Source: an uncultured Ellagibacter sp. | GTDB taxonomy: Bacteria > Actinomycetota > Coriobacteriia > Coriobacteriales > Eggerthellaceae | Direction of reading: 5' to 3' | Assembly: GCA_934661105.1 (NCBI GenBank) | Contig: CAKUIV010000013.1 | Coordinates: forward strand, 1-26,258 | Length of the DNA: 26,258 bases | Part shown: one piece after another, positions 23,255-26,258 of the stretch | Layout of the letters: every line of letters begins with the position of its first letter | Position numbering within the stretch: position 1 is the stretch's first letter | Program-made: the position numbers and the translations under genes | Notes under the pieces: generated by a model | Database searches by the model: none | What the model saw: the letters and a program-made list of their open reading frames with translations, nothing else | What the model was told of the DNA's origin: nothing

Positions 23255-25318
23255 TCAAACGTTGTCGTCAACGTCCATGAGCATCAGCTGGGTGGAATCC
23301 CTCATGCGCTTTGCCGCCGTGCGCGACAGCTTCCCGTCTTCGTAGAACGACTGGATCTGCTCCAACTCGAGCATGAGCCCGAGCCTCTTCACGTCCTCGG
23401 CTTTATCGCTTGCGCGCATGATCGCAGTGGCGGACGGCGTCTCGGTGCCCGCCGACAACATGGCGACGCTGCGCTGGTACTCCACGAGAAGAGAGCTCAC
23501 GCGCTCAGTCGGGATATCGCAATCAGGGTTCGAGAGCATCTCGTCGAGCTTCGCGACGACATGCTCGCCCGCCATCATCTGGATTTTGCGCATCTCCGCC
23601 ATCTCATCGGCCGCGGTGATGCCCGAAGACGACATCTCCGAAACGCGGCGGATCGTCGCGTTCTTCGCGCGACGCAGGAACGTGCGCAGCATGAGATAGA
23701 GATTCTGGATGGACCACCTGCCGGAACTATGCTTGCGCAGCTCCTCGATGCTCTTCAAGCGTTTGAGGTACTTCAGCGCTTGCTCGCTGTCGACGTCGTC
23801 ATGCTGGGCGAGCTTCTTCACGAACTCCCGCTCCCACGTGATGGCACGAAGGCGTAGCTCCTTTGCGTATTCGTCGTCGTCCTCGTCGAACCCGTGCGCT
23901 TCCTTGATACGGTCGATGCGGTCGTTATACGAACGCACGACGGTGCGCGTCGCCCGACGCGTCTCGTCAGTTTGCCGCGCCGTGAGTTCCTCGACGACGT
24001 TGCGAAGTATCTCCACCTTCAACTCCGCCTCGCGCTCACGCGCCGCCTGAACGCTTTCCTTCTCGCGCTTCGGCGCGATAAGGGGCACCACGAACGTCGC
24101 CACGAGCAACGTGCACACGATGACGCCGCACGCAAGGAAAATGATGAGGTCGCGCTGCGGGAAGCGTGCGCCGTCGATGTAATACGGGATGGTGAACAGA
24201 ATCGAGAGCGTGATCGTGCCCTTCGCCCCGCAGAGCGTGGTGATGAGGCTCTTTCGAGCATCGAGCGGATACTTCGTTCCATGCTTTTTGCCACGCCGGC
24301 GCAGGTAAAGGCAGTCACTCGCAAACACCCAGATGAAACGCACAAGATACAGAAGGAGCGTCAGGCCGACGATGTAGCCGATAAGCGTCACGTTCCCGAT
24401 GGTCACATCGTCCCACGTATGGACCATCGCCTGGGGAAGCTGCGTACCCAAAAGCACGAAGACGAAGCCGTTCAGCGCAAACGTGAGCACGCGCCATACG
24501 CTCGACGAGACGATGTTCATCCTCGAGATGGACGGGCCGATAGCGCGAGGCGAGATGACGTTGATGAGTCCCGCCGTGACCACCGAGATGATGCCGCTCA
24601 CATGCACGGCGCCGGCGATCGAGTACACAAGCAACGGGGTCAGCACTTCGAACAGCACATGGAACGTCGTGTTCTCGACACCGAGCGAACGTGCCTTGTT
24701 CACGATGAGTTTGCCCAGGTAGGCGAGCACCGCGCCGACCGCGATACCGCCGAAGAACTCGATCAGGAAATTCTGCGTCGCGCTGAGAAGGGAAAACGAC
24801 CCTGTCACCGCCGCGGCAATCGCGAACTGGAACGACACGATGCCGCTTGCATCGTTCAAGAGCAGCTCGCCCTTCAGGATGCTTCCTTGTCGCTCGGGGA
24901 TATCGACCTGCTTGGCAAGCGACGTCACGGCGACAGCGTCAGTCGGGCCAAGCGCCGCACCGAGGGCGAACGCCGCAGCAAGCCCGATCGAGGGAATGAC
25001 AGCGTGGACCGCAAACCCGATGACGAGCGTCGTCGCCACAACAAGCCCGATCGCAAGCGAGAGCACCGGACGCTTATGATGCCAAAGCGCCGTCTTGTCA
25101 GCCGATTTCGCTTCGTCGTAAAGAAGCGGAGCGATGAAGAGAACAAGGAAAAGCTCCGGGTCGAGCGTCACCTTGATCTGCGAGGATGCGAACACGGCGA
25201 TAAGAAGCCCCAACCCGATCTGGACAAGCGGCAGCGACACTTTCGGCACGATCTGATCGATAACCGAAGAGACGAGGACGGCCGCGAGCAGCAGCATGGC
25301 AAGGGTAAGGGCTTGCAC
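23255..25318 (-). CDS. CPA1-family Na+/H+ antiporter (NhaP/NhaK-like) with long cytosolic tail
   Basis: Inner-membrane cation/proton antiporter of 687 residues. Residues 1-415 form the membrane domain of about 12 helices. Key motifs are LGPTDAVAV (123-131, Asp127) and ELLLNDASGIVSF (151-163) with the Asn155-Asp156 ion-binding pair, and a conserved region near CGAKGTITL (363-371). Residues 416-687 are a charged, mostly helical cytosolic region, long for the family, and may sense pH, ions or partners. Start GTG at 25318 has AAGGAG nine bases upstream. Single gene between the convergent DUF364 gene and argS upstream. Confidence 0.93.
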   Translation of the reverse strand: MQALTLAMLLLAAVLVSSVIDQIVPKVSLPLVQIGLGLLIAVFASSQIKVTLDPELFLVLFIAPLLYDEAKSADKTALWHHKRPVLSLAIGLVVATTLVIGFAVHAVIPSIGLAAAFALGAALGPTDAVAVTSLAKQVDIPERQGSILKGELLLNDASGIVSFQFAIAAAVTGSFSLLSATQNFLIEFFGGIAVGAVLAYLGKLIVNKARSLGVENTTFHVLFEVLTPLLVYSIAGAVHVSGIISVVTAGLINVISPRAIGPSISRMNIVSSSVWRVLTFALNGFVFVLLGTQLPQAMVHTWDDVTIGNVTLIGYIVGLTLLLYLVRFIWVFASDCLYLRRRGKKHGTKYPLDARKSLITTLCGAKGTITLSILFTIPYYIDGARFPQRDLIIFLACGVIVCTLLVATFVVPLIAPKREKESVQAAREREAELKVEILRNVVEELTARQTDETRRATRTVVRSYNDRIDRIKEAHGFDEDDDEYAKELRLRAITWEREFVKKLAQHDDVDSEQALKYLKRLKSIEELRKHSSGRWSIQNLYLMLRTFLRRAKNATIRRVSEMSSSGITAADEMAEMRKIQMMAGEHVVAKLDEMLSNPDCDIPTERVSSLLVEYQRSVAMLSAGTETPSATAIMRASDKAEDVKRLGLMLELEQIQSFYEDGKLSRTAAKRMRDSTQLMLMDVDDNV

Positions 25319-25339
25319 CGATAGACTCTCCTTCCAAGG

Positions 25340-25380
25340 CGCCCGAAATCGGGCATCGTTGGTTCAAGTGCTTTCATTGT
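25340..25380 (-). promoter_or_regulatory. Candidate -10 and small hairpin in the antiporter leader
   Basis: Minus-strand TACAAT at 25375-25380 without a good -35, then a palindrome GCCCGA-AA-TCGGGC at 25340-25353 in the predicted leader, just before the ribosome site. The hairpin could be an operator or affect translation. Confidence 0.4.
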
Positions 25381-25445
25381 ACCCGAACCGTTCTTCCCCG
25401 CTTTCGCTCAATCTCGAATCGAATGGCTCAAACATAAGAGGTGCG

Positions 25446-25478
25446 AAAGAAAAATGCCCCGCGCACGCACGGGGCATT
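25446..25478 (-). terminator. Intrinsic terminator of argS
   Basis: On the minus strand the stem AATGCCCCG / CGGGGCATT (arms 25470-25478 and 25453-25461, 8-base loop) is followed by TTTCTTTC. It lies 25 bases past the argS stop and has correct polarity. Confidence 0.85.
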
Positions 25479-25502
25479 CGAAGGCAAGGGCAAAAGCGCT
25501 CC

Positions 25503-26258
25503 CTACATCCTTTCAGGCGCGCTCACGCCGAGAAGCGAAAGCGTCAAAGCCAAGACGATGCGCGATGCGTCGCACAGCGCCAAGCGAGCTCGGCGAACGG
25601 ACTCGTCGTCATCAAGCACGTGGCAATTGGTATAGAACTGATGGAAAAGCGCCGCCAGATCCTGCGCGTAATGGGTCAATCGGAACGGCGCGCGATCCGC
25701 TGCGGCCTGAGCGATCATGTCGGCAAAGTCGCCCATCTTCCGCATAAGCGCGAGCTCAGACTCCGCGCCCAACGGGGAAAGATCGACGTTTTCGCCCACA
25801 ACGCGCTTCGAAAGCTCGTCGAACGTCAAACCCCCAGCCTCATGGGCCTGTCGATCGGAATCGGTTGCAGCCTTGCGGATAATCGAGCAGATTCGCGCAT
25901 GCGCGTATTGGACATAATAAACGGGATTCGTCGCATCTTTCTTCTTCGCAACCTCGATATCGAAGTCAATGGGTTGGTCGGATGAGCGGGAAAGCATGAG
26001 ATAGCGGGTAGCGTCGACACCGACCTCGTCGATAAGCTCTTCGAACGTGACCATCTCGCCCGTGCGCTTCGACATGCGAACAGCATGCCCGTCGCGGAAC
26101 AGGTTGACGAGTTGCCCAAGCACAACCTCGAGTGCACCCTCATAGCCCCACGCTGCAAGCATGGCCTGACAGCGCTTCACGTATCCATGGTGGTCGGCGC
26201 CCCAGATGTCGATCAGATGAGAGAAGCCGCGCTGGATTTTGTTGTAGTGGTATGCGAC
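25503..26258 (-). CDS. argS: Arginyl-tRNA synthetase, C-terminal 251 residues (5' end outside window)
   Basis: Class I synthetase charging tRNA(Arg). The frame continues to the window edge, beginning VAYHYNKIQRGFSHLID, then IWGADHHGYV, a signature stretch of ArgS catalytic domains. It is followed by the KMSKS-equivalent loop RMSKRTGEMVTFEEL, GVDATRYLMLSRSSDQPIDFD, and NPVYYVQYAHARI, which opens the DALR anticodon-binding domain ending ...LLGVSAPERM. The DHA-type HIGH motif and N-terminal additional domain lie outside the window. Stop at 25503 is followed by a good terminator. Confidence 0.97.
   Translation of the reverse strand, partial: VAYHYNKIQRGFSHLIDIWGADHHGYVKRCQAMLAAWGYEGALEVVLGQLVNLFRDGHAVRMSKRTGEMVTFEELIDEVGVDATRYLMLSRSSDQPIDFDIEVAKKKDATNPVYYVQYAHARICSIIRKAATDSDRQAHEAGGLTFDELSKRVVGENVDLSPLGAESELALMRKMGDFADMIAQAAADRAPFRLTHYAQDLAALFHQFYTNCHVLDDDESVRRARLALCDASRIVLALTLSLLGVSAPERM

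Noticed and set aside
23894..25324. 476-codon plus-strand open frame opposite the antiporter
   Set aside because: Charged antisense translation with no motif.
1..26258. Mobile elements, phage genes, CRISPR arrays or defence systems
   Set aside because: No transposase, integrase, repeat-spacer array, toxin-antitoxin pair or restriction gene was found; gene content is ordinary chromosomal.

Overview
The window looks like chromosomal DNA from a high-GC actinobacterium. The gene set suggests the class Coriobacteriia, perhaps near Eggerthellaceae: a one-piece tmRNA with smpB nearby, DUF4213/DUF364, a TmrAB/BmrCD-like heterodimeric ABC exporter, a cytosolic BspA-type LRR protein and a Tat-type lipoprotein binding protein. 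That assignment is inference from gene content and composition; there is no rRNA to confirm it. I see no insertion sequence, phage gene, CRISPR array or tRNA gene. Coding density is high and no gene-free stretch exceeds 300 bases.

Layout. 1-5600: a minus-strand peptide/nickel-type ABC importer (binding lipoprotein, two permeases, two ATPases), transcribed from an AT-rich control region at about 5440-5590 and followed by a perfect 54-bp palindrome at 1-54. 5593-6282: a plus-strand LRR_5 protein whose stop overlaps the convergent mntP stop by 4 bases. 6279-9873: a minus-strand run comprising a P-loop-less AAA+-like protein, an Rrf2-family regulator with a cysteine triad, an adenine glycosylase of the Fe-S-cluster-less MutY type, and the manganese exporter mntP. 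10050-14886: a HAD phosphatase-like protein downstream of an asymmetric two-subunit ABC exporter. 15073-15555: YbaK, convergent with an L,D-transpeptidase (15648-17342) across a bidirectional terminator. 17513-18048: tmRNA gene with promoter and terminator. 18186-20528: two PLP sulfur-amino-acid enzymes in one operon. 20622-22173: smpB with a very acidic small protein, and a YhcH-family protein. 22379-23230: DUF4213/DUF364 protein. 23255-25318: CPA1-type Na+/H+ antiporter with a long cytosolic tail. 25503-26258: 3' part of argS.

How genes may work together. The importer genes form one transport unit. The two exporter subunits have complementary defects in their ATPase motifs, as expected for an obligate heterodimer. 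tmRNA and SmpB are both parts of trans-translation and lie 3.2 kb apart. metB-like and patB genes can act in consecutive steps around cystathionine.

The most interesting stretch is the AAA-like/Rrf2/MutY/MntP run. It joins a possible Fe-S or thiol sensor, a repair glycosylase that has lost its own Fe-S cluster, and a manganese exporter, which suggests a redox or metal-stress unit. The families are known; I have only gene order and motifs to support the idea that they form a unit.
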